Source: Pinisolibacter aquiterrae
GTDB lineage: Bacteria > Pseudomonadota > Alphaproteobacteria > Rhizobiales > Ancalomicrobiaceae
Direction: 5' to 3'
Assembly: GCF_019160155.1 (NCBI RefSeq)
Contig: NZ_JAFNIH010000025.1
Span: forward strand, 1 to 64,000
Length of the DNA: 64,000 nucleotides
Program-made: the position numbers and the translations under genes
Notes under the pieces: model-generated
The model's database searches: none
What the model saw: only the letters and a program-made list of their open reading frames with translations
Told to the model about the DNA's origin: nothing
Shown: piece by piece, positions 1 to 10,912 of the stretch
Numbering within the stretch: position 1 is the first letter of the stretch
Layout: the number at the start of each line of letters is the position of its first letter

Positions 1-434
<434 letters not shown>

Positions 435-467
435 TCGCGCGGCGCGATCCGCGACGACGAACCTGCG

Positions 468-493
468 AACGGCGGCCCTCGGGCCGCCGTTTT
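468..493 (+). terminator. Rho-independent terminator after eno
   Basis: A perfect 10-bp stem (468-477 with 482-491) with a CTCG tetraloop is followed by GTTTT. It lies between convergent genes (eno on +, the lipoprotein on -) and may serve both strands. Confidence 0.85.
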
Positions 494-524
494 CGCATTC
501 CGGGGCCGGCGGTCGCGCCGGGCC

Positions 525-1310
525 TCACGACGCCGGCAACGGCCGGCCGTAGATCTTGGGGAAGAGCCGCGCGGCGAGCCCTCGGGCGGTCTCCCGGTCC
601 TCCGGCGTCAGCGCCTGATCGCAGTCGATGCGGATGTTGTCGGCGTCGCTGGCATCGGAGCGCGGGCTCTTGGCGGCGAAGATCACCATCCGCCACGCGC
701 ACGCCTTGACGTCGTCGATCGGCTCGACCCCGGTGCAGCCGTCGACGTAGCACCAGGCGATGTTGCGCTGGCTCTGATAGTCGCCGGTCATCGCCTTCGC
801 CTCTTCGGCGCGATAGGCGGCGACCTGCTCGCGGCTGGGATTGACCACCCGTTGCGGCAGATCCTCCGCCAACATCGGCGCCGGCAGAAAGGCGCTGCGG
901 CGACCCGGGGCGAGCGGTTGATCGCAGAGGGCGGCGGCGGTCGGCGAGAAGGCGAGGAGGCCCGGACGCGCGCCGCCACCGGCGAGATAGCGCGCCTCGG
1001 GTTCGATCTCCCCGGTGAGGGTCGAGACCGCCGATTTGAGATCGACCGTGAGGGCGATGTGGACGCCCCATCCGAACCGCCGCGCTTGCGTCGACCCCTC
1101 GTCGGAGACGACCGCGCGGATCCGGTCCACGTCCGGCGCATGGGTGGAGAACAGCGGCCGGCAGACGTTGCGGATCTGGTCGAGGGCGCGATCGACGTCG
1201 ACGCGGGTGACGGCCCCCGTCTCGATCTCGACGTCGACGTCCGCCGGCGCGCGGCCGCAGGCCGTGAGGCCGAGGAGAAGCAGGCCGAGAGTCGGAAGGC
1301 AGCGGAACAT
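525..1310 (-). CDS. Putative lipoprotein of unknown function
   Basis: A 261-residue protein I cannot assign to a named function. The start at 1310 is chosen over the longer open frame because it gives a clear lipoprotein signal: a short N-terminus, a leucine-rich core and the lipobox LTAC, with Cys predicted as the lipidated first residue, and a GAGG ribosome site 6 bases upstream. The mature part has several cysteines, with a C-terminal block containing WCYVDGC and CAWRMVI followed by a late Cys. That block resembles hypothetical proteins I recall from Rhizobiales (inference). It is probably anchored in the envelope. It runs convergently to eno and breaks the eno-ftsB adjacency. Confidence 0.75.
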   Translation of the reverse strand: MFRCLPTLGLLLLGLTACGRAPADVDVEIETGAVTRVDVDRALDQIRNVCRPLFSTHAPDVDRIRAVVSDEGSTQARRFGWGVHIALTVDLKSAVSTLTGEIEPEARYLAGGGARPGLLAFSPTAAALCDQPLAPGRRSAFLPAPMLAEDLPQRVVNPSREQVAAYRAEEAKAMTGDYQSQRNIAWCYVDGCTGVEPIDDVKACAWRMVIFAAKSPRSDASDADNIRIDCDQALTPEDRETARGLAARLFPKIYGRPLPAS

Positions 1311-1504
1311 GGTCGCCTCGTCCGATGGGGCACCCGAAGGGTGATGGTGACATGCAACCATGAACGGAGCGTTGGCGTCGATCCCCGATTTTTCGTGCCC
1401 GAGGCGGCCTCGCAAGGCGATGTTAACCACGCCCTGATGCAATGAACGAACCCGGCAACGACCGGGCCCAATCCGGACCACATCTCGGGGGCGTAGCCTT
1501 TCCC

Positions 1505-1843
1505 ATGTCCACTCGCCAGCGTCGCAAGTCCTACGTCCGCCCGCTCATCGTGCCGATGATCGCGCTCGCCTTCTCCGGTTACTTCGCCTGGCACGCCTGG
1601 CACGGGTCCCTCGGCATCGAGGCGCGGCGGCAACTGGCGGTGGAGGCGATCCACCTCGACGACGAGCTGACCCGGATCCGCAAGGAGCGCAACGTGCTCG
1701 AGCATCGCGTCGGCCTGCTGCGCTCCTCGAGCCTCGAGAGCGACATGCTCGACGAGCGCGCGAGAGAGATTCTCGGCTTCGCCAACGCCAACGAGATCGC
1801 CGTCGTCGCGAGTGCACCGCAACATGCCACGATCAACCGATGA
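1505..1843 (+). CDS. ftsB: Septum formation initiator, FtsB/DivIC family
   Basis: 112 residues: a short basic N-terminus, one transmembrane segment (about residues 11-29) and a periplasmic coiled coil with heptad Leu/Ile (about 37-75), the standard FtsB layout. FtsB joins FtsL and FtsQ to activate septal peptidoglycan synthesis. The start at 1505 (MSTRQRRK) is preferred to an upstream ATG at 1442 because FtsB proteins begin just before the membrane segment. Location between eno and pdhA is conserved in alphaproteobacteria. A hairpin terminator follows at 1860. Confidence 0.9.
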   Translation: MSTRQRRKSYVRPLIVPMIALAFSGYFAWHAWHGSLGIEARRQLAVEAIHLDDELTRIRKERNVLEHRVGLLRSSSLESDMLDERAREILGFANANEIAVVASAPQHATINR

Positions 1844-1859
1844 TAGGTTGATTTGCCCG

Positions 1860-1892
1860 AATGAACCGAAATCCGGTTCATTGATCTTTTCT
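1860..1892 (+). terminator. Hairpin terminator after ftsB
   Basis: A 9-bp perfect stem (1860-1868 with 1874-1882) with a 5-base loop is followed by a T-rich tract (gatcttttctt). It separates ftsB from the pdh genes. Confidence 0.7.
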
Positions 1893-1941
1893 TGTTGCAA
1901 AGCAATATTTTATTGAGCCGGCAACCCGCGTTTCCGCGCTC

Positions 1942-1969
1942 TTGCATCCCTCCCGCATCGCTCTATCCT
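1942..1969 (+). promoter_or_regulatory. Candidate sigma-70 promoter of pdhA
   Basis: TTGCAT (1942-1947), a 16-base spacer and TATCCT (1964-1969), 43 bases before the pdhA start. A second weaker candidate is TTGATC at 1881 with AATATT at 1904. Judged by eye only. Confidence 0.4.
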
Positions 1970-2011
1970 CCGACCCCGGTTCAATGGCGAAACGCCTTTC
2001 GGGAGGATGCG

Positions 2012-3025
2012 ATGGCTGCCCCCAAGTCTGCGAAGTCCAAGGCGCCGGTCGAGACCGGCCCGGCGCCCTTCACCAGAGATGAAGAGCTCTCCGCCTACCG
2101 AACGATGCTGCTGATCCGCCGCTTCGAAGAGAAGGCGGGCCAGATGTACGGCATGGGCCTGATCGGCGGCTTCTGCCACCTCTACATCGGCCAGGAGGCC
2201 GTCGTGGTGGGCATGCAGATGGCGATGACCCAGGGTGATCAGTTCATCACCGGCTATCGCGACCACGGCCACATGCTGGCCTGCGGCATGAGCGCCAACG
2301 GCGTCATGGCCGAGCTGACCGGCCGGCGCGGCGGTTATTCCAAGGGCAAGGGCGGCTCGATGCACATGTTCAGCGTCGAGAAGCACTTCTACGGCGGCCA
2401 CGGCATCGTCGGCGCCCAGGTGTCGCTCGGCACCGGCCTCGGCTTCGCCAACAAGTACCGCAAGAACGGCAACGTCAGCCTCGCCTTCTTCGGCGACGGC
2501 GCGGCCAACCAGGGCCAGGTCTACGAGAGCTTCAACATGGCGGAGCTGTGGAAGCTCCCCGTGGTCTACGTGATCGAGAACAACCGTTACGCCATGGGCA
2601 CGGCGGTGTCGCGCTCGTCCTCGCAGCAGGATTTCTCGAGGCGCGGCGTCTCCTTCAACATCCCCGGCGAGCAGGTCGACGGCATGGACGTCCGCGCGGT
2701 GCGCGACGCCTCGATGCGCGCGCTCGAGTTCGCCCGCGCCGGCAACGGCCCCTACATCCTGGAGATGCAGACCTATCGCTATCGCGGCCACTCCATGTCC
2801 GATCCGGCCAAGTATCGGTCGAAGGAGGAGGTCCAGAAGATGCGCAACGAGCACGATCCGATCGAGCAGGTGCGCGCCCGTCTCCTCGCCTCCGGCATGG
2901 CGACCGAGGACGAACTGAAGGCGATCGACGCCGAGGTCCGCGCCGTCGTCCAGGAGGCGGCCGAATTCGCTCAGAACGATCCCGAGCCGGATGCCGCCGA
3001 GCTCTGGACCGACATCGTACGCTGA
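2012..3025 (+). CDS. pdhA: Pyruvate dehydrogenase E1 component, alpha subunit
   Basis: 337 residues. With PdhB it decarboxylates pyruvate using thiamine diphosphate and passes the acetyl group to the lipoyl arm of E2. The thiamine-binding motif GDGAANQG followed by the ENNRYAMGT segment is present, as are the conserved RSKEEV and DPIEQVR blocks near the C-terminus. The start at 2012 has GGGAGGA 4 bases upstream; the frame extends further upstream without a plausible start. The N-terminus carries a short Ala/Lys-rich extension before FTRDEEL. It begins the pdhA-pdhB-pdhC-lpdA run, with pdhB 14 bases downstream, so the two E1 subunits are almost certainly co-transcribed. Confidence 0.97.
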   Translation: MAAPKSAKSKAPVETGPAPFTRDEELSAYRTMLLIRRFEEKAGQMYGMGLIGGFCHLYIGQEAVVVGMQMAMTQGDQFITGYRDHGHMLACGMSANGVMAELTGRRGGYSKGKGGSMHMFSVEKHFYGGHGIVGAQVSLGTGLGFANKYRKNGNVSLAFFGDGAANQGQVYESFNMAELWKLPVVYVIENNRYAMGTAVSRSSSQQDFSRRGVSFNIPGEQVDGMDVRAVRDASMRALEFARAGNGPYILEMQTYRYRGHSMSDPAKYRSKEEVQKMRNEHDPIEQVRARLLASGMATEDELKAIDAEVRAVVQEAAEFAQNDPEPDAAELWTDIVR

Positions 3026-3039
3026 GGGGACCCGCGACA

Positions 3040-4404
<1,365 letters not shown>

Positions 4405-4409
4405 TCCCC

Positions 4410-4444
4410 CGAGATCACGGCGCGCGCCGCGTTCCGTGATCTCG
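4410..4444. other. Intergenic hairpin between pdhB and pdhC
   Basis: A perfect 11-bp inverted repeat (4410-4420 with 4434-4444) with a 13-base loop and no T tract lies in the 96-base pdhB-pdhC spacer. It could be an mRNA-stabilising or attenuating stem. Confidence 0.5.
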
Positions 4445-4500
4445 CTCGCCCGTCCGGCCGCGCCGGACCTCAGATCGAGACGCCATCTTCGGGGGGACCC

Positions 4501-5859
4501 ATGCCCACCAACATCCTCATGCCCGCCCTGTCACCGACCATGGAGAAGGGCAATCTCGCCAAGTGGCTGAAGGCCGTCGGCGACACCGTGAAGTCCGGCG
4601 ACGTCCTCGCCGAGATCGAGACCGACAAGGCGACCATGGAGGTCGAGGCGGTCGACGAGGGCATCCTCGCCGCCATCCTCGTGCCCGCCGGCACCCAGGA
4701 CGTCGCGGTCAACACGCCGATCGCGGTCATCGCCGCCGAGGGCGAGGACGCCTCAGCCGCCGCCGCGCCCGCTCCGAAGGCCGCTCCGGCGCCCGCCGCC
4801 GCTCCGGCCGCCGCGCCCACGCCCGTCGCGGCTGCTCCGGCCCCCGCGGCCGCCGCGCCCGTCGCCGCCGCTCCGGCGTCCGTGGCCGCTTCCGGCGAGC
4901 GCCTCTTCGCCTCGCCGCTCGCCCGCCGCGTCGCCAAGGAGAAGGGCCTCGACCTCTCCAAGATCGCCGGCTCCGGCCCGCGCGGCCGCATCGTCCTGAA
5001 GGACGTCGAGAGCGCCGCCACCGCCGGCACCGCCAAGGCCGGCGCTCCGGCGCCCGCGCCCGCCGCCGCGCCCGCGCCGGCCGCGAGCGCCCCCAAGGCC
5101 CCGGCGGCCCTGCCGACCGGCCCCTCCGACGAGACCATCCTCAAGATGTTCGAGCCGGGCAGCTACGAGGTCGTCCCGCACGACGGCATGCGCAAGACCA
5201 TCGCCAAGCGGCTGATGGAATCGAAGCTCACCGTGCCGCACTTCTATCTGACGGTCGATTGCGAGCTCGACGCGCTCTTGGCGCTGCGCGAGCAGATCAA
5301 CGCCGCCGCCCCGGTGAAGGACGGCAAGCCCGCCTTCAAGGTCTCGGTCAACGACTTCATCATCAAGGGGCTGGCGCTGGCGCTCCAGCGCGTGCCGGAC
5401 GCCAACGTCACCTGGACCGGCGAGGCGATGCTGAAGCACAAGCAGTCCGACGTCGGCGTCGCCGTGTCGATCCCCGGCGGCCTGATCACGCCCGTCGTGC
5501 GTCGCGCCGAGATCAAGACACTGTCGGCGATCTCGATCGAGATGAAGGACTTCGCCGCCCGCGCCAAGGCCCGCAAGCTGAAGCCGGAAGAGTATCAGGG
5601 CGGCTCCACCGCCGTCTCGAACCTCGGCATGTTCGGCATCAAGGACTTCGCCGCGATCATCAACCCGCCGCATGCGACGATCCTGGCGGTCGGCGCGGGC
5701 GAGAAGCGGGTCGTGGTCAAGGACGGCGCGCCGGCCGTGGTGACCGCCATGACGGTGACGCTCTCGACCGACCATCGCGCCGTCGACGGCGCCCTCGGCG
5801 CCGAGTTCCTGGCGGCCTTCAAGTCGCTGATCGAGAGCCCGATGGGAATGCTGGTCTGA
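4501..5859 (+). CDS. pdhC: Dihydrolipoamide acetyltransferase, PDH E2 component
   Basis: 452 residues. It forms the core of the pyruvate dehydrogenase complex and transfers acetyl from lipoamide to CoA. The domains in order are a lipoyl domain (1-80, Lys43), an Ala/Pro linker, the peripheral E3-binding domain (about 135-170, FASPLARRVAKEKGLDL), a second Ala/Pro linker, and the catalytic domain with the active-site motif DHRAVDGA near the C-terminus. The start follows GGGGGG by a few bases. Only one lipoyl domain is present here; the second is on PdhB. Confidence 0.97.
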   Translation: MPTNILMPALSPTMEKGNLAKWLKAVGDTVKSGDVLAEIETDKATMEVEAVDEGILAAILVPAGTQDVAVNTPIAVIAAEGEDASAAAAPAPKAAPAPAAAPAAAPTPVAAAPAPAAAAPVAAAPASVAASGERLFASPLARRVAKEKGLDLSKIAGSGPRGRIVLKDVESAATAGTAKAGAPAPAPAAAPAPAASAPKAPAALPTGPSDETILKMFEPGSYEVVPHDGMRKTIAKRLMESKLTVPHFYLTVDCELDALLALREQINAAAPVKDGKPAFKVSVNDFIIKGLALALQRVPDANVTWTGEAMLKHKQSDVGVAVSIPGGLITPVVRRAEIKTLSAISIEMKDFAARAKARKLKPEEYQGGSTAVSNLGMFGIKDFAAIINPPHATILAVGAGEKRVVVKDGAPAVVTAMTVTLSTDHRAVDGALGAEFLAAFKSLIESPMGMLV

Positions 5860-5874
5860 GGACCAAGCGCCTTC

Positions 5875-5912
5875 GCGGAACGCCCGCCCCGCGTGGCCGG
5901 CGTTCCGCTTCT
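5875..5912 (+). terminator. Hairpin after pdhC
   Basis: A perfect 10-bp stem (5875-5884 with 5899-5908), a 14-base loop, then only a weak TTCTC tail. It may be a partial terminator or an mRNA end-protecting hairpin between pdhC and lpdA. Confidence 0.45.
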
Positions 5913-5984
5913 CGAAAACGATCGATCTCAGCGAGCGTCGAGCGGCGGTGACGCCGTCACCGACCCGACGACGGGGAGCACTCC

Positions 5985-7397
5985 ATGTCTCAATACGACG
6001 TCATCGTCATCGGCTCCGGCCCCGGCGGCTATGTGACCGCGATCCGCGCCGCTCAGCTCGGCTTCAAGACGGCGATCGTCGAGGCCAAGCACCTCGGCGG
6101 CATCTGCCTCAACTGGGGCTGCATCCCGACCAAGGCGCTGTTGCGCTCGGCCGAGATCTATCAGTTCATGAAGCATGCCGCCGCCTTCGGCCTCAAGGTC
6201 GACAACGCCTCCTTCGATCTCGAGGCGATCGTCAAGCGGTCGCGCGGCGTCTCCGGCCAGCTCAATTCGGGCGTCGGCTTCCTCCTGAAGAAGAACAAGG
6301 TCGACGTGATCTGGGGCCGCGCCATTCTGACCGCGCCCGGCAGGATCGTCGTCACCGGCACCGACGGCGCGCCCAAGGGCGCCTTCGGCGGCGGTGAATA
6401 CGCGGCCAAGCACATCATCATGGCGACCGGCGCCCGCCCGCGCGTCGTGCCCGGCCTCGAGCCCGACGGCAAGCTGGTCTGGACCTATTTCGACGCGCTG
6501 ATGCCGAAGTCGCTGCCGAAGACCATGCTGGTGGTCGGCTCCGGCGCGATCGGCATCGAATTCGCGAGCTTCTACAACGCGCTCGGCGTCGACGTGACGG
6601 TGGTCGAGGTGATGGACCGGGTGCTTCCGGTCGAGGATGCCGAGATCTCCGCCTTCGCCAAGAAGAGCTTCGAGAAGCTCGGACTGAAGATCCACTGCGG
6701 CACCAAGGTGCTCGGCCTGGTGCGCCATGCCGACAGCGTCACCGCGACGCTCGAGGACAAGGCCGGCGTCAAGCGCGAGATCATCGTCGATCGCGTCATC
6801 TCGGCCGTCGGCGTGGTCGGCAACGTCGAGAATCTCGGCCTCGAGAAACTCGGCGTGAAGACCGAACGCGGCTGCATCGTCATCGACGAATTCGGCCGTT
6901 CCAACGTCCCCGGCCTCTACGCCATCGGCGACGTCGCGGGCCCGCCGATGCTCGCGCACAAGGGCGAGCACGAGGGCATCATCTGCATCGAGGCCATCGC
7001 GGGCAAGCACCCGCATCCGATGGACAAGACGAAGATCCCCGCCTGCACCTATTCCCAGCCGCAGGTCTCCTCGGTCGGCTACACCGAGGCCAAGGCCAAG
7101 GAGGCCGGGTTCGAGGTCAAGGTCGGCCGCTTCCCCTTCGTCGGCAACGGCAAGGCCATCGCCATGGGCGAGTCCGAGGGCCTGATCAAGGTCGTCTTCG
7201 ACAAGAAGACCGGCCGCCTCCTCGGCGCCCACATGATCGGCGCCGACGTCACCGAGCTGATCCAGGGCTATACCGTGGCGATGAACCTCGAGACCACCGA
7301 GGAAGAGCTGATCCACACCGTGTTCCCGCATCCGACGCTGTCGGAGATGATGCACGAGGCGGTGCTGGACAGCGAAGGCCGCGCCATCCACGTCTGA
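5985..7397 (+). CDS. lpdA: Dihydrolipoyl dehydrogenase (E3)
   Basis: 470 residues. This FAD enzyme reoxidises dihydrolipoamide in the PDH complex, reducing NAD+. The N-terminal FAD motif GSGPGGYV is followed by the redox disulfide Cys41/Cys46 in GGICLNWGCIPTK. The NAD-binding GSGAIGIEFA lies mid-protein, and the dimer-interface active-site segment HTVFPHPTLSE with its base His is near the C-terminus. It follows pdhC by 125 bases and ends at a strong terminator, closing the pdh gene run. Confidence 0.97.
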   Translation: MSQYDVIVIGSGPGGYVTAIRAAQLGFKTAIVEAKHLGGICLNWGCIPTKALLRSAEIYQFMKHAAAFGLKVDNASFDLEAIVKRSRGVSGQLNSGVGFLLKKNKVDVIWGRAILTAPGRIVVTGTDGAPKGAFGGGEYAAKHIIMATGARPRVVPGLEPDGKLVWTYFDALMPKSLPKTMLVVGSGAIGIEFASFYNALGVDVTVVEVMDRVLPVEDAEISAFAKKSFEKLGLKIHCGTKVLGLVRHADSVTATLEDKAGVKREIIVDRVISAVGVVGNVENLGLEKLGVKTERGCIVIDEFGRSNVPGLYAIGDVAGPPMLAHKGEHEGIICIEAIAGKHPHPMDKTKIPACTYSQPQVSSVGYTEAKAKEAGFEVKVGRFPFVGNGKAIAMGESEGLIKVVFDKKTGRLLGAHMIGADVTELIQGYTVAMNLETTEEELIHTVFPHPTLSEMMHEAVLDSEGRAIHV

Positions 7398-7434
7398 GCC
7401 TAAGGCTCGCCCCACCGACGTCCGTCGACCCCGA

Positions 7435-7477
7435 GAGAGCGATTCGTGCGCGCCCCGCACGGATCGCTCTCGCGTTT
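7435..7477 (+). terminator. Rho-independent terminator after lpdA
   Basis: A 16-bp stem (7435-7450 with 7456-7471, one G-T pair) with a 5-base loop is followed by gcgtttc. It is the longest hairpin I found in the window. Confidence 0.75.
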
Positions 7478-7677
7478 CGGGTGGTCCTCGGGGAAGGTCT
7501 ACGAGCGCGCGTAGGTATGGGTCAGTAAATGTACTCACATGACGCGACTCCTCTCGACCGCGCTTGCGGAAAATTTGAGCAACACTTCGAAATGCCCCGT
7601 ATCGATCGGCGGATTAACAGTGGATTAAGAGAATCCTTCGAAATTGCCGTAACGTCAGCAATGAGAACGTCCGAACG

Positions 7678-8769
7678 ATGCGGGTCTCGAGAATGTCGAC
7701 GACGGGGAATGAGGCGGTTGCGTCTCTGGATGGAATTCTCGAGCGGTCGAACGCGGCCAAGGATCTGACCGAACAGAAGGTCGGCGAGATCCGGGCGATC
7801 ACCAAGCGCATGAAGATCCTGGCGCTCAATGCGTTGATCGAGGCGGCGCGGGCGGGCGATGCCGGGCGCGGCTTCGCCGTCGTCTCGCAAGAGGTGCGCG
7901 GCATCTCCGACGAGGTCGACGCCCTGGCGCGCGGCCTCGATGCCGAGCTCGGCGGCGAGATCGAGCGCCTCGCCCATCTCGCGCGCGTCATGGCCGAGAC
8001 CGCCCACGGCGCCCGCATGGTCGACCTCGCGCTCAACGCCGTGGAGCTGATCGACCGCAATCTCTATGAGCGCTCCTGCGACGTGCGCTGGTGGGCGACC
8101 GACGCCGCCGTCGTCGCGGCCGCCGCCACGCCCGACGCTGCGACCTGCGATCACGCCGGCGGCCGGCTCGCCATCATCCTGCGCGCCTACACGGTCTATC
8201 TCGACCTGTGGCTGATCGATCCGACCGGACGGGTGATCTCGAGCGGTCGTGGCGATCGCTTCCCCGTCGCCGGCCAGTCGGTCGCCGAACGCCCCTGGTT
8301 CCGCACCGCGCTGTCCTTGCGCAGCGGCGACGACTTCCATGCCGAGGACGTCGCGGTCGAACCGCTGCTCGGCGGAGCCCAGGTCGCGACCTTCGCCACC
8401 ACGGTGCGCGAGGGCGGCAGCCCCCACGGCCGCGCGCTCGGTATCCTCGCGGTCCATTTCGATTGGGAACCGCAGGCCCGCACGATCGTCGAGAGCGTGC
8501 GCCTCGGCGATCACGAGGGCGACGCGCGCGTGCTGCTGATCGATCGATCGCGCCGCGTCATCGCAGCCTCCGACGGTCGCGGCATCCTCACCGAACGCCT
8601 CGCCTACGACCCGAAGGGTCGCGACAGCGGCTACGAGACGCTTCCCGACGGCACGCTCGTCGCCTTCCACGCGACGCCCGGCTACGAGACCTATGCCGGC
8701 CTCGGCTGGTACGGCGTGATCGTCGAGGCGGGACGGGGCGCCCCCGGCCCCGGTCGCGGGTCCCGCTGA
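7678..8769 (+). CDS. Soluble chemoreceptor-like protein: short signalling tip followed by Cache-like domain
   Basis: 363 residues without any transmembrane segment. Residues about 35-80 match the hairpin tip of methyl-accepting proteins ([21 protein letters not shown]), the part that contacts CheA and CheW. The C-terminal 220 residues (LIDRNLYERSCDVRWWATD, DLWLIDPTGRVISSG, ERPWFRTAL) look like a PAS/Cache-type sensor domain. The order is inverted relative to classical receptors and the methylation helices are almost absent. It probably senses a cytoplasmic signal. The start is uncertain: ATG at 7678 or 7693. The AT-richer 280 bases upstream and the terminator before it suggest its own transcription. 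Confidence 0.7.
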   Translation: MRVSRMSTTGNEAVASLDGILERSNAAKDLTEQKVGEIRAITKRMKILALNALIEAARAGDAGRGFAVVSQEVRGISDEVDALARGLDAELGGEIERLAHLARVMAETAHGARMVDLALNAVELIDRNLYERSCDVRWWATDAAVVAAAATPDAATCDHAGGRLAIILRAYTVYLDLWLIDPTGRVISSGRGDRFPVAGQSVAERPWFRTALSLRSGDDFHAEDVAVEPLLGGAQVATFATTVREGGSPHGRALGILAVHFDWEPQARTIVESVRLGDHEGDARVLLIDRSRRVIAASDGRGILTERLAYDPKGRDSGYETLPDGTLVAFHATPGYETYAGLGWYGVIVEAGRGAPGPGRGSR

Positions 8770-8844
8770 TCCGCCCCCGCGACGATCTCGCTGGCATCGA
8801 TCCGCGCATCGGTTAGGATCGGCCGGCACCGGCGAGGAGGGAAC

Positions 8845-9294
8845 ATGGCGGGCGAAACCACACCTGCGGACGAGATCAGACGTCGACGCGGTCGCCGTCT
8901 CCTGGTGATCCTCGGACTGTTCGCCCTCGTCGCCGTGGCCGGCCCCTGGCTGGTTCGCGCCTGGATCTCCCGCGATCTGTGCCCGACCGTGGTGACCAGG
9001 TCCGGCGACGCCGACGGCACCCGTTGGGAGGTCGCGCGCTCCGACTGTGGCGACGGCCGCATCGTCCATCAACTACGGATCGTCCCGCCCAAGGGCTATT
9101 CGACCCTGGTCTACGAGACCGAGGGCGGGTCGCTCCCCGTCGGCTGGACCCAGTCCGGCTTCGTCGGCAAGCTCGAGCTCGATCACCCGCTGGTCGGAGA
9201 ATCCGACGTCGTCCTCGACGTGCCGCTCGACCCCAAGGGACGCCCCAAGACGGTGTTGCACGTGCGCGCCGGCAAACGGGTCACGACCCCCTAG
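8845..9294 (+). CDS. Hypothetical membrane-anchored protein
   Basis: 149 residues, family not recognised. A charged N-terminus (EIRRRRGRR) precedes one hydrophobic segment (about 19-40), so the rest is likely periplasmic. The soluble part has two Cys (in DLCPT and SDCGDG) and is mostly beta-like. A GAGGAGGG ribosome site lies a few bases before the start. It sits between the chemoreceptor-like gene and lipA, 143 bases before lipA. Confidence 0.7.
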   Translation: MAGETTPADEIRRRRGRRLLVILGLFALVAVAGPWLVRAWISRDLCPTVVTRSGDADGTRWEVARSDCGDGRIVHQLRIVPPKGYSTLVYETEGGSLPVGWTQSGFVGKLELDHPLVGESDVVLDVPLDPKGRPKTVLHVRAGKRVTTP

Positions 9295-9331
9295 AGTCCT
9301 GCGGATCTGCCCCGCGCGGCCCCCCGCGCGC

Positions 9332-9358
9332 TTGCCCGACGCGGCGCGCGCCTATATC
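9332..9358 (+). promoter_or_regulatory. Candidate promoter of lipA
   Basis: TTGCCC (9332-9337), a 15-base spacer and TATATC (9353-9358), 80 bases before the lipA start, just after a GC-rich 6-bp hairpin. Judged by eye only. Confidence 0.3.
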
Positions 9359-9437
9359 AGAATTCGACACCCGCCGCCGCCCGCGCCAGAGGCGCATCGG
9401 ACAATCCGTGCCGGCGGCCTTCTGGAGTTTTCCGCCC

Positions 9438-10430
9438 ATGGTCACCGTGGTCGACACCCTCGACGGCAAGCGCCCCGCCCCCTCGGAGAAGCCCGCGGCC
9501 GAGAAGCTGCGCCATCCCGAGAAGGCCCATCGCCCCGACAAGCCGGTCGCCCGCAAGCCCGCCTGGATCCGCGTCAAGGCGCCGGGCTCGCCGGTCTATG
9601 CGGAAACCCAGAAGATCGTCCGCGACAACAAGCTCGTGACGGTGTGCGAGGAGGCCGGCTGCCCCAACATCGGCGAATGCTGGTCGAAGAAGCACTCGAC
9701 CTTCATGATCATGGGCGACACCTGCACCCGCGCCTGCGCCTTCTGCAACGTGGCGACCGGCAAGCCCGCGCCCCTCGACCCCGACGAGCCGGAGAACGTG
9801 GCGATCGCGGTCGAAAAGCTCGGCCTGCTCCATGTGGTCGTGACCTCGGTCGACCGCGACGATCTCGACGACGGTGGCGCCGCCCACATCGCCGCGACCA
9901 TCCGCGCGATCCGCGCCAAGTCGCCCGCCACCACCATCGAGGTGCTGACGCCGGACTTCCTGAAGAAGGAGGGCGCGCTCGAGATCGTCGTCGCCGCCAA
10001 GCCGGACGTCTTCAACCACAATCTCGAGACCGTGCCCGGCAACTATCTGACCGTCCGCCCCGGCGCGCGCTATTTCCATTCGCTGCGCCTGCTCCAGCGG
10101 GTGAAGGAACTCGATCCGGAGATCTTCACCAAGTCCGGCATCATGGTCGGCCTCGGCGAGGAGCGCAACGAAGTGCTCCAGCTGATGGACGACCTGCGCT
10201 CGGCCGACGTCGACTTCATCACCATCGGCCAATATCTCCAGCCGACCAAGAAGCATCACGAGGTGACGCATTTCGTCACGCCGGAAGAGTTCAAGTCCTT
10301 CGAGACGATCGCCTATACCAAGGGCTTCCTGATGGTCTCGTCGAGCCCGCTGACGCGCTCCTCGCACCATGCCGGCGAGGACTTCGCCCGACTGAGGGCG
10401 GCCCGCGCCGCCAAAATCGGCCGGGTCTGA
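9438..10430 (+). CDS. lipA: Lipoyl synthase
   Basis: 330 residues. This radical SAM enzyme inserts two sulfurs into octanoyl-protein to form the lipoyl cofactor used by the PDH subunits encoded upstream. The auxiliary iron-sulfur cluster ligands are Cys70, Cys75 and Cys81 ([12 protein letters not shown]); the radical SAM cluster ligands are Cys96, Cys100 and Cys103 (CTRACAFC). The C-terminal RSS motif is present in [12 protein letters not shown]. The start at 9438 gives the usual length; the open frame extends far upstream through unrelated sequence. It overlaps ratA by one base (TGATG). Confidence 0.97.
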   Translation: MVTVVDTLDGKRPAPSEKPAAEKLRHPEKAHRPDKPVARKPAWIRVKAPGSPVYAETQKIVRDNKLVTVCEEAGCPNIGECWSKKHSTFMIMGDTCTRACAFCNVATGKPAPLDPDEPENVAIAVEKLGLLHVVVTSVDRDDLDDGGAAHIAATIRAIRAKSPATTIEVLTPDFLKKEGALEIVVAAKPDVFNHNLETVPGNYLTVRPGARYFHSLRLLQRVKELDPEIFTKSGIMVGLGEERNEVLQLMDDLRSADVDFITIGQYLQPTKKHHEVTHFVTPEEFKSFETIAYTKGFLMVSSSPLTRSSHHAGEDFARLRAARAAKIGRV

Positions 10431-10882
10431 TGCCGTCCTTCTCGACCACGCGTCGTGTCGCCCACACCGCGACGAACATGTTCGATCTGGTCGCCGACGC
10501 GGAGAACTATCCGAAGTTCCTGCCGCTCTGCGAGGCGCTGCGCATCCGCGGGCGCCAGGAGACGGGTGAGGGGAGGGCGATCCTCGTCGCCGACATGACG
10601 GTCGGCTACAAGGCGGTGCGCGAGACCTTCACGAGCCGCGTTCTGCTCGATCGCCCGGCGATGACGATCCGCGTCTCCTATCTCGACGGCCCCTTCGAGC
10701 ACCTCGACAACGTCTGGCGCTTCGTCGACGTCGGCGAGAAGGCCTGCGACGTCCATTTCTCGATCGACTACGCCTTCCGCAACCGCATCCTCGGCGCCCT
10801 GATGGGCACGATGTTCGACAAGGCGTTCCGCAAGTTCGCGGAAGCCTTCGAGAAGCGGGCGGACGCGGTCTATGGGCGGTGA
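10430..10882 (+). CDS. RatA/Coq10-type START-domain protein
   Basis: 150 residues of the polyketide cyclase/START-like family. It begins [35 protein letters not shown], the signature N-terminus of bacterial homologues of mitochondrial Coq10 (a ubiquinone-binding protein), also called RatA after a toxin annotation in E. coli. The ubiquinone role is better supported by the eukaryotic homologues; the toxin role should not be assumed here. The start overlaps the lipA stop by one base, so the two are translationally coupled. The lipA-ratA pair is conserved in alphaproteobacteria. Confidence 0.9.
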   Translation: MPSFSTTRRVAHTATNMFDLVADAENYPKFLPLCEALRIRGRQETGEGRAILVADMTVGYKAVRETFTSRVLLDRPAMTIRVSYLDGPFEHLDNVWRFVDVGEKACDVHFSIDYAFRNRILGALMGTMFDKAFRKFAEAFEKRADAVYGR

Positions 10883-10912
10883 GAGCGGATTCCGCCCCCT
10901 CCGCCCACGGTC

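Noticed and set aside
2548-3039. N-terminal extension of PdhB within pdhA
   Set aside because: The sequence is an out-of-frame reading of pdhA; the lipoyl domain begins right at the ATG at 3040.
10430-10882. Calling the START-domain gene a toxin of a toxin-antitoxin pair (ratA)
   Set aside because: No antitoxin partner is adjacent; the lipA-coupled position and Coq10 similarity favour a ubiquinone role.
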